A stretch of DNA of 64,000 nucleotides from Frateuria_A sp051900535 (GCF_051900535.1 NZ_JBHZGI010000007.1:1-64000), one strand, 5' to 3'. Counted from the first letter of the stretch, positions 13,186 through 21,381 are shown. Notes: generated by a model from the letters alone, not told the origin. A program made the numbers and translations.

Positions 13186-15819
13186 GTGACCCCGCAAAAC
13201 CCCGCGCCGCTTCCGGCGGACGCGCCCGTACCAGGCCAACCCTGGATCGTGATGAAGTTCGGCGGCACGTCCGTCGCGACGCTGCCGCGCTGGCAGAACA
13301 TCCGTGAGCTGATCGCCAGCCGCCGCGCCGAAGGCGCCCGCGTGCTGGTGGTCGTGTCCGCGCTCACCGGCATCACCGACGCACTGAAACAGCTGTGCGC
13401 CGAGGGCAACGGGGACAAACGCAAGGCGGCGGCCGGTGCGATCGCGCAACGCCACCACGACCTGCTGGGCCATATGCAGCTGCCGTTGCCGGACGCCGTC
13501 GCCGCGCGGCTGGCCGACCTGGCGGCGCTGGCCGCCGAGGGTCCGGCGTTGCTGGGCGAACTGGCCTGGGCGGCGCAGATACAGGCGCACGGCGAGTTGA
13601 TGTCCAGCGCACTGGGCGCGGCCTACCTCAGCGCCAGCGGCCTGCCCACCCAATGGGTGGATGCGCGCGAATGCCTGGCCGCCATCGCGCTGCCCAACCA
13701 GAACGAGCGCACGCGGCTGCTTTCGGCCACGGTCGAGGCGCATCCCGATGCGGCCCTTGCCGCGCGGCTGGCCGGGCAGGGCGAGGTATTCATCACCCAG
13801 GGCTTCATTGCGCGTGAAAGCCAGGGCCGTACCGTGTTGCTCGGTCGCGGCGGATCGGACACCTCGGCGGCGTACTTCGGCGCGTTGCTCAAGGCCTCGC
13901 GGGTGGAGATCTGGACCGACGTGGCAGGCATGTTCACCGCCAACCCGCGCCAGGTGCCCGGCGCGCGCCTGCTCCAGCGCCTGGACTACGAAGAAGCCCA
14001 GGAAATCGCCACCACCGGCGCCAAGGTATTGCACCCGCGCTGCCTGTCGCCGTTGCGCGAGCCGCGCGTGCCGCTGCTGATCAAGGACACCAACCGGCCC
14101 GAGCTCGAAGGCACGGTGATCGGCCCGGAGGTGCGCGAGCACGCGCCGAGCGTCAAGGCGATCAGCGCGCGCAAGGGCCTCACCCTGGTGTCGATGGAGT
14201 CGGTCGGCATGTGGCAGCAGGTCGGCTTCCTGGCCGACGTGTTCGCGCAGTTCAAGAAGCACGGGCTGTCGGTGGATCTCATCGGCTCGGCCGAAACCAA
14301 CGTCACGGTGTCGCTGGACCCGACCGAGAACCTGCTCGATTCGGACGCGGTCGCCGCGCTGGCGGCGGACCTGGCGAAGGTGTGCCGGGTCAAGGTGATT
14401 GCGCCTTGCGCGGCGATCACCCTGGTCGGCCGCGGCATGCGTTCGATGCTCCACACGCTCTCGACCGTGCTGGCCGAGTTCGGCCAGCTGCGCGTGCATC
14501 TGATCTCGCAGTCGTCCAACAATCTCAACCTCACCTTCGTGGTGGACGAGACGGTCGTCGACGAGCTGCTGCCGCACCTGCACGAGCTGCTGATCTCGGC
14601 CGGCGCGTTGCGCACCGACGACAGCGCACTGTTCGGCCCGAGCTGGCAGGCGCTGTACGGCAGCGGCGAAGCCGCGGCGCAGGTGGCCGCCTGGTGGCGC
14701 GATCCGGCCGCGCGCGAGCGCCTGCTGGCGCTGGCCGCGGAAGCCACCCCGCGTTACGTCTACCACCTGCCCACGGTGCGCGCGCAGGCGCGGGCGATGC
14801 AGTCGCTGGGCGTGGTCGACCGCGTGCACTACGCGGTGAAGGCCAACACCCATCCGGCGATCCTGCGTGCGCTGGCCGCGGAAGGCTTCGCCTTCGAATG
14901 CGTGTCGCCGGGCGAGCTGAATGCCGTGCTGGCGACTGTGCCGGATACCACGCCGCTGCTGTTCACGCCCAACTTCGCCCGCCGCGCCGACTACGCCGAG
15001 GCACTGGCCACACGCGCCACGGTCACCCTCGACGCGCTGCATCCGCTGGAGCATTGGGGCGAACTGTTCCGTGGTCGCGAGATCGTGCTGCGGGTGGATC
15101 TCGGTCGCGGGCTGGGCCATCACGAAAAGGTGCGCACCGGCGGCAACGGCAGCAAGTTCGGGCTGCCCGTGGAGCAAATCGATGCCTTCCTGCGCCTTGC
15201 CGACACGCACCAGGTCAGCGTGCGCGGGCTGCATGCGCACCTGGGCTCGGGTGTGCTCGATCCGAAGCACTGGGGCGAGGTGTACGCGCAGCTGGCGAGC
15301 CTGGCCGAACGCATCGGCAGCGTGGCCTTCCTCAACATCGGCGGCGGCCTGGGCGTTCCTTCGCACCCGGGCGAGGCGCCGCTGGACATGGTGGCGCTGG
15401 AGCGCGTGCTGCGCGAGGTCAAGGCGGCCTATCCGCATTACCAGCTCTGGATGGAGCCGGGACGTTATCTCGTCGCCGATGCCGGCGTGCTGTTGGCTCG
15501 CGTTACCCAGATCAAGGGCAAGGGCAGCCTGCGCTACCTCGGCGTGGACACCGGCATGGACAGCCTGATTCGCCCGACCCTGTACGACGCCTGGCACGAG
15601 ATCGTGAACCTCACGCGGCTGGATGCGCCGGCCGAGGCGCTCTACCAGGTGGTCGGACCGATCTGCGAGTCGGGTGACGTGCTGGGTACGGACCGGCGTT
15701 TGCCCGAAGCGCAGGAGGGGGACGTGATGTTGATTGCGCAGGCGGGGGCGTACGGCAAGGTGATGTCGTCGCGGTACAACCTGCGGGAAGAGGCGGACGA
15801 GGTGATCTTGGGCGACTGA
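13186..15819 (+). CDS. lysAC: Bifunctional aspartokinase / diaminopimelate decarboxylase
   Basis: 877 aa, a fusion of the first and last enzymes of lysine synthesis. A GTG start at 13186 is chosen with GGAG 5 nt upstream; an earlier in-frame ATG lacks one. Residues about 15-290 are the kinase (VMKFGGTSVA, GRGGSDTSAAYFGALLKAS), about 310-460 are ACT regulatory domains, and about 515-877 are the PLP decarboxylase (YHLPTVRAQARAM, then VHYAVKANTHPAILRALA with the PLP lysine, HLGSG, GPICESGDVLG). The fusion is characteristic of Xanthomonadales. The ACT domains suggest feedback inhibition; a met-box-like dyad lies upstream. Confidence 0.93.
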   Translation: MTPQNPAPLPADAPVPGQPWIVMKFGGTSVATLPRWQNIRELIASRRAEGARVLVVVSALTGITDALKQLCAEGNGDKRKAAAGAIAQRHHDLLGHMQLPLPDAVAARLADLAALAAEGPALLGELAWAAQIQAHGELMSSALGAAYLSASGLPTQWVDARECLAAIALPNQNERTRLLSATVEAHPDAALAARLAGQGEVFITQGFIARESQGRTVLLGRGGSDTSAAYFGALLKASRVEIWTDVAGMFTANPRQVPGARLLQRLDYEEAQEIATTGAKVLHPRCLSPLREPRVPLLIKDTNRPELEGTVIGPEVREHAPSVKAISARKGLTLVSMESVGMWQQVGFLADVFAQFKKHGLSVDLIGSAETNVTVSLDPTENLLDSDAVAALAADLAKVCRVKVIAPCAAITLVGRGMRSMLHTLSTVLAEFGQLRVHLISQSSNNLNLTFVVDETVVDELLPHLHELLISAGALRTDDSALFGPSWQALYGSGEAAAQVAAWWRDPAARERLLALAAEATPRYVYHLPTVRAQARAMQSLGVVDRVHYAVKANTHPAILRALAAEGFAFECVSPGELNAVLATVPDTTPLLFTPNFARRADYAEALATRATVTLDALHPLEHWGELFRGREIVLRVDLGRGLGHHEKVRTGGNGSKFGLPVEQIDAFLRLADTHQVSVRGLHAHLGSGVLDPKHWGEVYAQLASLAERIGSVAFLNIGGGLGVPSHPGEAPLDMVALERVLREVKAAYPHYQLWMEPGRYLVADAGVLLARVTQIKGKGSLRYLGVDTGMDSLIRPTLYDAWHEIVNLTRLDAPAEALYQVVGPICESGDVLGTDRRLPEAQEGDVMLIAQAGAYGKVMSSRYNLREEADEVILGD

Positions 15820-15820
15820 G

Positions 15821-15953
15821 GCGAGCCCCGGCCCCTCACCCATCCCTCCTCCCCGGAAGGGAGAGGGAGCCGGTTCCGCGAAGGAGGTTCATGAGCGACG
15901 CCGATGCTCTTGCTCCCTCTCCCCTCCGGGGAGAGGGCTGGGGTGAGGGGTCG
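15821..15953. repeat. Inverted pair of palindromic repeats upstream of the DUF559 gene
   Basis: Copy 4 (15821-15869) reads GCGAGCCCCGGCCCCTCACC, then a CCTCCCCGGAAGGGAGAGG-like palindrome. Copy 5 (15912-15950) is in the opposite sense, CTCTCCCCTCCGGGGAGAGG followed by CTGGGGTGAGGGG. Copy 4 begins 2 nt after the lysAC stop. Copy 4 and the copy at 16319 are direct repeats exactly flanking the DUF559 gene. Confidence 0.8.
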
Positions 15954-15990
15954 CTCTAGCGAAAGACCCTAAGAGAGCGAGGCTTCAAGG

Positions 15991-16392
15991 ATGAAACGCA
16001 TGAACCGGGGTCGGGCGCGCGGACTGCGCATTGGCATGACCGACGCCGAACAGGCGCTTTGGTACCGCCTGCGGAATCGGCAGCTGGATGGCTGCAAGTT
16101 CCGCAGGCAGCACGAGGTGGACCGCTACGTGGTCGACTTCGTCTGCGCGGAGCGGATGCTGGTGGTGGAACTCGACGGTGGCCAGCACCTGGAACAGCAG
16201 GATTACGACCCGGCACGTACGCGTTACCTCCAGGCCAAGGGCTACCGCGTGCTGCGTTTCTGGAACAATGACGTATTGACGAATATCGAGAGCGTGCTCG
16301 AGGTGGTGACGGAGGGCCTGGCGAGCCCCGGCCCCTCACCCCAGCCCTCTCCCCAGAGGGGAGAGGGATCCAAGCACGTTCCATCGGAGTGA
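15991..16392 (+). CDS. DUF559 (Vsr-like) endonuclease-domain protein with a repeat-derived tail
   Basis: 133 aa, PD-(D/E)XK-type fold related to very-short-patch-repair nucleases. Conserved parts are MTDAEQALWYRLRNRQLDG (about residues 16-34), FRRQHEVDRYVVDFVC, LVVELDGGQH (with the acidic catalytic pair) and GYRVLRFWNNDVLTN. A downstream ATG at 16000 is an equally good start. The last roughly 24 codons run through a copy of the palindromic repeat (tail GPSPQPSPQRGEG), so the C-terminus is encoded by the repeat. The stop overlaps the ribosome-binding region of murL 4 nt downstream. DNA cleavage is expected from the family; the biological role is unknown. Confidence 0.8.
   Translation: MKRMNRGRARGLRIGMTDAEQALWYRLRNRQLDGCKFRRQHEVDRYVVDFVCAERMLVVELDGGQHLEQQDYDPARTRYLQAKGYRVLRFWNNDVLTNIESVLEVVTEGLASPGPSPQPSPQRGEGSKHVPSE
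16319..16370. repeat. Palindromic repeat copy 6, coding for the DUF559 C-terminus
   Basis: GCGAGCCCCGGCCCCTCACC, then CAGCCCTCTCCCCAGAGGGG and GAGAGGGA. The first 20 bases are identical to those of copy 4, which starts about 500 bp upstream in the same orientation. Here the repeat is translated as the end of the DUF559 protein. Confidence 0.8.
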
Positions 16393-16396
16393 ACGA

Positions 16397-17731
16397 GTGA
16401 CGACAATCAACCCGCGCCTGACCCAGAGCTTCCGCTTCGTGCGAGCCACCTACGCCGGCGGCGTGGCCGAACTCGTCTACGCCTTCGATCAGGGCGAGGA
16501 AATGGTCGAGCGTGTCCGCTTCCCGGACGCCCCCACGGTGCCGGCGCAACGCCAGCAGGCCTTCGACGCGGCGCTGAAGTTGCTGCACCTGATCGCCGGC
16601 GTGAGCTACTACAAGGCGGGCGTGCCGCCGAAGATCGACATCGAACCGCTGGATGAGGCGACGGCCGACCTGGCCGACGCGTTGTATCTGCACGGACTGG
16701 CCGAATTCGCCTATCGCAATGGTTTGGACCTGCGCGGGCGTATCGCCTTCCCGCGCGGCGCCGCCACGCTGTCCACGGCGCCTTCCCTCGACCTCCCCCA
16801 ACGCACGCTCGTCCCCATCGGCGGCGGCAAGGACTCGCTCGTTGCGGTGGAGGCGATCAAGTCGATCGGCGGCGAGGCCACCGCGGTATGGGTCGGCAAT
16901 TCCCCGCTGATCGCCGCCTGCGCCGAGCGCACCGGGCTGCCGACGCTCAACATCCAGCGCGAACTCTCGCCGGTGCTGTTCGAACTCAACCGCCTGGGTG
17001 CCTGGAACGGCCACATCCCGGTGACTGCGGTGAACTCGGCGATCCTGGTGCTGGCGGCGATCCTCTACGGTTACGACTCGATCGCCTTCGCCAACGAGCG
17101 CTCCGCTTCGGCCGCGACGCTCGAGTACGAGGGCCAGCAGGTGAACCACCAGTGGAGCAAGGGTTTGGCCTTCGAGGTATTGCTCTCGGACTGGCTGCAC
17201 ACCCACGTGGCCGCGGACCTGGACTACTGCTCGCTGCTGCGGCCCTGGTCGGAACTGGCGATCACGCGCGCCTTCGCGCGACTCACGCCGTACTTCGACG
17301 CCTTCTCCAGCTGCAACCGCAACTTCCGCATCCTCGGGCCCAAGCCGGCCGACCGCTGGTGCGGGCAGTGCCCAAAGTGCCATTTCGTGTTTCTGGCGCT
17401 CGCGCCGTTCCTGCCCAAGCCTCGGCTGCTTTCGATCTTCGGACGCAACCTGCTGGATGACGAAAGTCAGGCGGCCGGTTTCGATGCCCTTCTGGAGTAC
17501 CAGGACCACAAGCCGTTCGAGTGCGTCGGCGAGGGAGCCGAGGCGCGCGCGGCGATGTACGCATTGAGCCAGCGTTCGGAATGGCAGGAGGACGCGCTGG
17601 TCGCCCGTTTCATCCGCGAGATCCTGCCGCAGCTCGACCGTTCCCGGCTGGCGCTAGAGCCCTGGCTCACGCCGTCGGACGAACACCGCGTGCCGGCCCG
17701 GCTGCGGTGCGCGCTGGAGGCGATCGGCTGA
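16397..17731 (+). CDS. murL: UDP-MurNAc-L-Ala-L-Glu epimerase MurL
   Basis: 444 aa. MurL inverts the glutamate of UDP-MurNAc-L-Ala-L-Glu to D-Glu in an ATP-dependent reaction, replacing the usual glutamate racemase plus MurD route. GTG start at 16397 behind GGAGTGA. The middle has a P-loop-like PIGGGKDSLVAVEAI segment (about residue 140), FANERSASAATLEYEG and NHQWSKGLAFE, then the cysteine motif RWCGQCPKCHFVFLALAPFLP (about residue 315), all features of the family. The stop and the start of murD2 share one base (TGATG), so the two are translationally coupled. The pair was first described in Xanthomonas oryzae. Confidence 0.9.
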   Translation: MTTINPRLTQSFRFVRATYAGGVAELVYAFDQGEEMVERVRFPDAPTVPAQRQQAFDAALKLLHLIAGVSYYKAGVPPKIDIEPLDEATADLADALYLHGLAEFAYRNGLDLRGRIAFPRGAATLSTAPSLDLPQRTLVPIGGGKDSLVAVEAIKSIGGEATAVWVGNSPLIAACAERTGLPTLNIQRELSPVLFELNRLGAWNGHIPVTAVNSAILVLAAILYGYDSIAFANERSASAATLEYEGQQVNHQWSKGLAFEVLLSDWLHTHVAADLDYCSLLRPWSELAITRAFARLTPYFDAFSSCNRNFRILGPKPADRWCGQCPKCHFVFLALAPFLPKPRLLSIFGRNLLDDESQAAGFDALLEYQDHKPFECVGEGAEARAAMYALSQRSEWQEDALVARFIREILPQLDRSRLALEPWLTPSDEHRVPARLRCALEAIG

Positions 17732-19089
17732 TGCGTATCGCCGATTTGGCCGGCCAGCGCGTGGCCATCTGGGGTTTCGGCCGCGAGGGCAGGGCGGCGA
17801 TTGCGGCGTTGCATGCACGCCTGCCGCAGTTGCCGTTGACGCTGTTCTGCAGCGCCGCCGAGGTGGCCGCGGCGCAGGCGTTCGATCCTGCGTTGCTGGT
17901 GCATGCCGAGGAGCCCGACGCGGTCGCGCTGGGCGGCTTCGACGTGGTGGTGAAATCGCCGGGCATTTCCGCCTACAAGCCAGCGCTGCTCGGTGCACAG
18001 GCCAGCGGCACGCGCTTCACCTCCGGTACCGCGCTGTGGTTTGCCGAGCAGCCGCAGGCGCCGGTGGTGGCGGTGACCGGCACCAAGGGCAAGAGCACGA
18101 CCACGGCGTTGATCGCGCACCTGGCCCGATCGCTGGGTGTGCGTACGGCGCTGGCCGGCAATATCGGCCTGCCGCTGCTGGAACTGCTCGACGTAGAGGC
18201 GCAGCTGTGGGCGGTGGAGCTGTCCAGCTTCCAGACCGGCGAGGCAGGGCCGCTGCCGTTGGGCGTGATCACCAGCCTCTACGAGGAGCACCTGGACTGG
18301 CACGGATCGCGCGAGCGTTACGTCGCCGACAAGCTCAAGCTCGCGCAGGCGGCGCGCACGCTGCTGGTCAACGGCATGCAGGAGACGCTGCTCGAGCACA
18401 CCGCGGCGCATCCGCGGCGCGTGCTGTTCGGGACGCCTGAAGGTTGGCACGTGCGCGATGGGTCCATCCGGCGCGCCGGCGAGCGCGTCTTCGCCGTGTC
18501 CGCATTGCCGGTGCCTGGCCAGCACAACGCGCTCAACGCGTGCGCTGCACTGGCCGCGCTGGAGGCGATGGGGCACGACGCGCGCGCGGCGGCGCCGGCG
18601 CTGGCGCGTTTCCACGCTCTGCCGCACCGCCTGCAGCCGCTGGGCGAGCACGACGGTCGTGCGTGGATCAACGACTCGATCAGCACCACGCCGCAGGCGA
18701 CGCTGGCGGCCCTGGCGAGCCTGCAGGGGCGCGCGGTCACCGTCATCGTGGGTGGCCATGATCGCGGTCTGGACTGGTCGGAGTTCGTCCAGGCCGTGAG
18801 CGACCAGCCCGATCTGGCGATCGTGGCCCAAGGGTCTAACGGACCGCGCATCGCGGCGGCGTTGGGCGAGGCGCAAGCGGTGGGTGAGGTCGTGCTGGTG
18901 GCTACGCTTGCCGAGGCGGTGGAGCGGGCCCGGGCGTTGACGCCCGCGGGCGGCGTGGTGCTGCTGTCGCCCGGCGCGCCGAGTTTCGACCAGTTCCACG
19001 ACTACGCCGAGCGTGGCCGGCGCTTTGCCGAGCTGGCGGGGTTCGATGGGTTGGCGATCAGCGGCATCGAAGGACTTGGCGTCGCCTGA
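17731..19089 (+). CDS. murD2: UDP-MurNAc-L-alanine--L-glutamate ligase MurD2
   Basis: 452 aa Mur ligase in the cytoplasm that adds L-Glu to UDP-MurNAc-L-Ala, the partner of MurL. ATG at 17731, overlapping the murL stop by one base. The N-terminal Rossmann-like domain (RVAIWGFGREGRAA) is followed by the ATP-binding loop VTGTKGKSTTTALIAHLA (about residue 115), AVELSSFQTG, EEHLDWHGS and a C-terminal domain with HRLQPLGEHDGRAWINDSIS and LLSPGAPSFDQF. Similar in layout to MurD but distinguished by linkage to murL. No ordinary murD is visible here. Confidence 0.88.
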   Translation: MRIADLAGQRVAIWGFGREGRAAIAALHARLPQLPLTLFCSAAEVAAAQAFDPALLVHAEEPDAVALGGFDVVVKSPGISAYKPALLGAQASGTRFTSGTALWFAEQPQAPVVAVTGTKGKSTTTALIAHLARSLGVRTALAGNIGLPLLELLDVEAQLWAVELSSFQTGEAGPLPLGVITSLYEEHLDWHGSRERYVADKLKLAQAARTLLVNGMQETLLEHTAAHPRRVLFGTPEGWHVRDGSIRRAGERVFAVSALPVPGQHNALNACAALAALEAMGHDARAAAPALARFHALPHRLQPLGEHDGRAWINDSISTTPQATLAALASLQGRAVTVIVGGHDRGLDWSEFVQAVSDQPDLAIVAQGSNGPRIAAALGEAQAVGEVVLVATLAEAVERARALTPAGGVVLLSPGAPSFDQFHDYAERGRRFAELAGFDGLAISGIEGLGVA

Positions 19090-19351
19090 CCGGGTGCGGC
19101 AGCACATCGACTTCGGCCTTCGCCTAAGCCCGGGGCGGGCGAAGCCTCTCGTATCGCCTGTCTTGACCGCAGACGGCCCTCAGCTTCTGGTGACGAGCGC
19201 TCGAATGGTCATGCGCCACGCCCGTTCGCGCCGAGCGCACGCGCGCATCGTCGAAGTCGTCCTATCCCGGCGAGGAGGATGCTCACGGGCGGGGAAGGTC
19301 CGGGTGGAGCGGCGTGCGAGGCATCGCCGCCATCCGGATCGCGAAGGCGTG

Positions 19352-19639
19352 CTAGCCCTCCGACTCCCTGCCCTTGTTGACCAGGTCGCGAACGCGATGG
19401 CCGCCCTTGGTGCCCAGTTCCGAGTAACCCTGGGAGCCGAGTTCCTCCCTGCGTGCTTCGCCGCCCTTCTTGCCGAGCGCCGAATACCCTTCCGGGCCCA
19501 ACTGACTCTTGCGCGTCTCTCCGCCTTTCTTGCCCATCTGCGAGTAGCCCTCGGGGCCGAGCTGTTCCTTGCGGATCTCGCCGCCCCTCTGGCCGGCTTC
19601 GCGCACGGTCATGTTGCCGGTGTTCTTGTTGCTTGCCAT
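19352..19639 (-). CDS. KGG-repeat hydrophilic stress protein (95 aa)
   Basis: ATG at 19639, behind GAGAGG. The protein is very hydrophilic and built of repeats of the type GGExRKxQLGPEGYSxxGKKGG (three to four copies), ending GTKGGHRVRDLVNKGRESEG. This is the KGG/GsiB-like family associated with desiccation, glucose starvation and general stress. Such proteins are thought to be disordered and to protect other macromolecules. It is the last gene of a minus-strand cluster of four related proteins and one DUF2795 protein. Confidence 0.85.
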   Translation of the reverse strand: MASNKNTGNMTVREAGQRGGEIRKEQLGPEGYSQMGKKGGETRKSQLGPEGYSALGKKGGEARREELGSQGYSELGTKGGHRVRDLVNKGRESEG

Positions 19640-19744
19640 GGTTTGCACCTCTCGGTTGGCAGTGGTCGGCGAAGCCCACGCGGGCTCCAAAGGTCTTGCC
19701 GGGCTGTGGCGTTCGCCTGCATGGCGAACGGCCACGCCATGGGG

Positions 19745-19951
19745 CTACTCGACGTCGCCGTAGCCCTTCATCACGTCCTGCGGGCCGCCATAGTTGTCCT
19801 CGGGCAGCTCGCGGATGGTCCGCATCACCTCCTCGGGCGCGTCGTTGCGGCGCGCGGCGTCGATCAGGTCCCGCTTCCCGGCCGGGTACTCCACGCCAGA
19901 CAGATACTTCTGCACGTTGGCGGGTGAATTGCCGCCTAAACCTCGTGTCAT
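19745..19951 (-). CDS. DUF2795-domain protein (68 aa)
   Basis: Small soluble protein with the DUF2795 pattern: ANVQKYLSGVEYPAGKRDLIDAAR, then NDAPEEVMRTIRELPEDNY. GAGGAGG lies 5 nt upstream of its ATG. It sits 14 nt after the neighbouring KGG gene, so it is probably co-transcribed with it. The domain is often found beside stress genes in Proteobacteria and Actinobacteria; its biochemical role is unknown. Confidence 0.8.
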   Translation of the reverse strand: MTRGLGGNSPANVQKYLSGVEYPAGKRDLIDAARRNDAPEEVMRTIRELPEDNYGGPQDVMKGYGDVE

Positions 19952-19965
19952 GGTGAACCTCCTCG

Positions 19966-20289
19966 TTACTCGTCGTGCTCGGACTCCTTGCCCTTGTTGA
20001 TCAGGTCGCGCACGCGCTGCCCACCCTTGGCGCCCAGTTCGGAATAGCCTTCCCGACCCAGCTGCTCCTTGCGGGTTTCGCCGCCTTCACGGCCGATTTC
20101 GCTCATCGCGTTCGGGCCGCGCTGCTCGCGCAAGGCCTCCACGCCCTGGTGCCCGAGGTTTGAATAACCTGAGGGACCGAGCTGTCCCTTGCGGATCTCG
20201 CCGCCCCGCTGGCCGGCTTCGCGCACGGTCATGTCTCCGCTGCCTCTGGGGCTGGACGGGGTGTGATTGTTGCGTTCGGTGTTTGCCAT
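19966..20289 (-). CDS. KGG-repeat hydrophilic stress protein (107 aa)
   Basis: ATG at 20289 with GGAGACAG upstream. Same architecture as its neighbours (MTVREAGQRGGEIRKGQLGP, repeat units, GAKGGQRVRDLINKGKESE), but one unit has diverged to GHQGVEALREQRGPNAMSEIG, which breaks the KGG pattern. The N-terminus (NTERNNHTPSSPRGSG) is polar and disordered. A promoter-like motif shared with the cluster's other leader lies about 125 bp upstream. Confidence 0.83.
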   Translation of the reverse strand: MANTERNNHTPSSPRGSGDMTVREAGQRGGEIRKGQLGPSGYSNLGHQGVEALREQRGPNAMSEIGREGGETRKEQLGREGYSELGAKGGQRVRDLINKGKESEHDE

Positions 20290-20413
20290 GGTCTGTCTCC
20301 GGGTGGATGGGAGGAGCCCGCCAGGGGCGAGGCATGCGCTGCAACCCGTATGCCAGCGCGCAAGGCGCCAAGCCACGCCGGTTGCGAGCCGGGAGGCGGA
20401 TGGCTGGGCGTGT

Positions 20414-20440
20414 AATTTGCGCCTGCCGGTGGAAAGAACT
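20414..20440 (-). promoter_or_regulatory. Shared leader motif, copy 1 (possible stress promoter)
   Basis: On the minus strand AGTTCTTTCC is followed after 11 nt by CAAATT. The same two blocks, 9 nt apart, occur at 21144-21168 ahead of the first gene of the KGG cluster. Both lie 125-190 bp upstream of a KGG gene in otherwise unrelated sequence. The unequal spacing weakens a promoter reading. Confidence 0.3.
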
Positions 20441-20478
20441 GCCAGCCCTGCGCGCGTGCGTGGAGCGCCTGCCTGGTT

Positions 20479-20712
20479 TCAGTTGCCCTCGCTCTGCTTG
20501 CCCTTGTTGATCAAGTCGCGCACGCGATGTCCGCCTTTCGTACCCAGTGCCGAATAACCCTCCGATCCCAGCGCTTGCCTGCGTGCTTCGCCGCCTTTCC
20601 TGCCGATCTCCGAATAGCCTTCGGGACCGAGTTGTTCCTTGCGGATCTCTCCGCCTTTCTGGCCGGCCTCGCGGACGGTCATGCCGCCCCTGTCGTTGTT
20701 CTGGTGCTTCAT
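20479..20712 (-). CDS. KGG-repeat hydrophilic stress protein (77 aa)
   Basis: ATG at 20712 (MKHQNNDRGGMTVREAGQ) with GGAGACAG just upstream; an earlier in-frame ATG has no such site. Two to three KGG units (GGEIRKEQLGPEGYSEIGRK, GGEARRQALGSEGYSALGTK) and the shared C-terminus KGGHRVRDLINKGKQSEG. Disordered, protective role expected from the family. Confidence 0.83.
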   Translation of the reverse strand: MKHQNNDRGGMTVREAGQKGGEIRKEQLGPEGYSEIGRKGGEARRQALGSEGYSALGTKGGHRVRDLINKGKQSEGN

Positions 20713-20772
20713 GGCTGTCTCCTGGCTTCGATGCGAAGGACGTACGGTGGTGGTCGCCATGCACGCCGCCGA

Positions 20773-20955
20773 TCAGTGGCGGCGGCCGTCGCGGTCCTCG
20801 GCCTCGCGGCCCCGCTCGACCAGTTCGCGCTCGCGCTGCCCGCCCTTGTGGCCGCCCATCTGACCGGCCTCGCGGACAGTCATGTCGCCCTTGCCGCTGC
20901 CATGGGCCTGTTTCGAGTGTTGCTGGTCGCGGTCGTTTTGCTGTTTGTTTCTCAT
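20773..20955 (-). CDS. Short KGG-type protein (60 aa)
   Basis: ATG at 20955 (MRNKQQNDRDQQHSKQAHG). It keeps the common KGDMTVREAGQMGGHKGGQRE block and the basic end RELVERGREAEDRDGRRH but has lost the repeated middle units, so it looks like a shortened paralogue. It is the first gene of the cluster in the direction of transcription. Confidence 0.7.
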   Translation of the reverse strand: MRNKQQNDRDQQHSKQAHGSGKGDMTVREAGQMGGHKGGQRERELVERGREAEDRDGRRH

Positions 20956-21381
20956 CGGTCGGCTCCCGTGCTGGATCGTGGTGACTGTTGCCTGCGCCTG
21001 ATCGCCGTGCTGTCCGGCGCGATGAGCGGCTCGAACACCAGCGCTCCGGTGCAAGGCAGGCAGGGGACTGCATCAGCGATGCCAGAACCGCGCGCGCCGC
21101 GGGTTCCGGGGCCTCGCTGCTAAGCGCTGGGCGGGTGCCTGAAAATTTGTGTCGCCCGGGAAAGAACTACAGGCGCGACCAGGCGGGTGGCTGCGTGGCT
21201 GGCGGACAGGGTGCCTCGCCATGTCGGACAGCATCATCGCGTGGCGGCGCACGTCGGTGAGGGAAGGCGGGCGCCATCGACCGCCATGGAGCGCGCCCGT
21301 GCGAAACGGCATGCACGCGGGCGACCCACGGATGCTGCCGGGGAATCACCGCGGACCAGAGGCGGTGTTTTTCGGGAACGC
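20956..21381. other. Non-coding region between the KGG cluster and tamB
   Basis: 426 bp with no gene I can support. It holds the second copy of the leader motif (21144-21168; minus strand AGTTCTTTCC, 9 nt, CAAATT), about 190 bp upstream of the first KGG gene, and a plus-strand terminator at its right end. Confidence 0.4.
21347..21372 (+). terminator. Terminator facing the 3' end of tamB
   Basis: Stem CACCGC (21347-21352) and GCGGTG (21362-21367) with a 9-nt loop, followed by TTTTT (21368-21372). The T-run is on the plus strand, so it would stop rightward transcription just before tamB, which is on the minus strand. On the minus strand the hairpin has no T-tract. Confidence 0.5.

Noticed and set aside
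13024..15843. Long minus-strand frame opposite lysAC
   Set aside because: It is a composition artefact opposite a gene with both enzyme domains complete.
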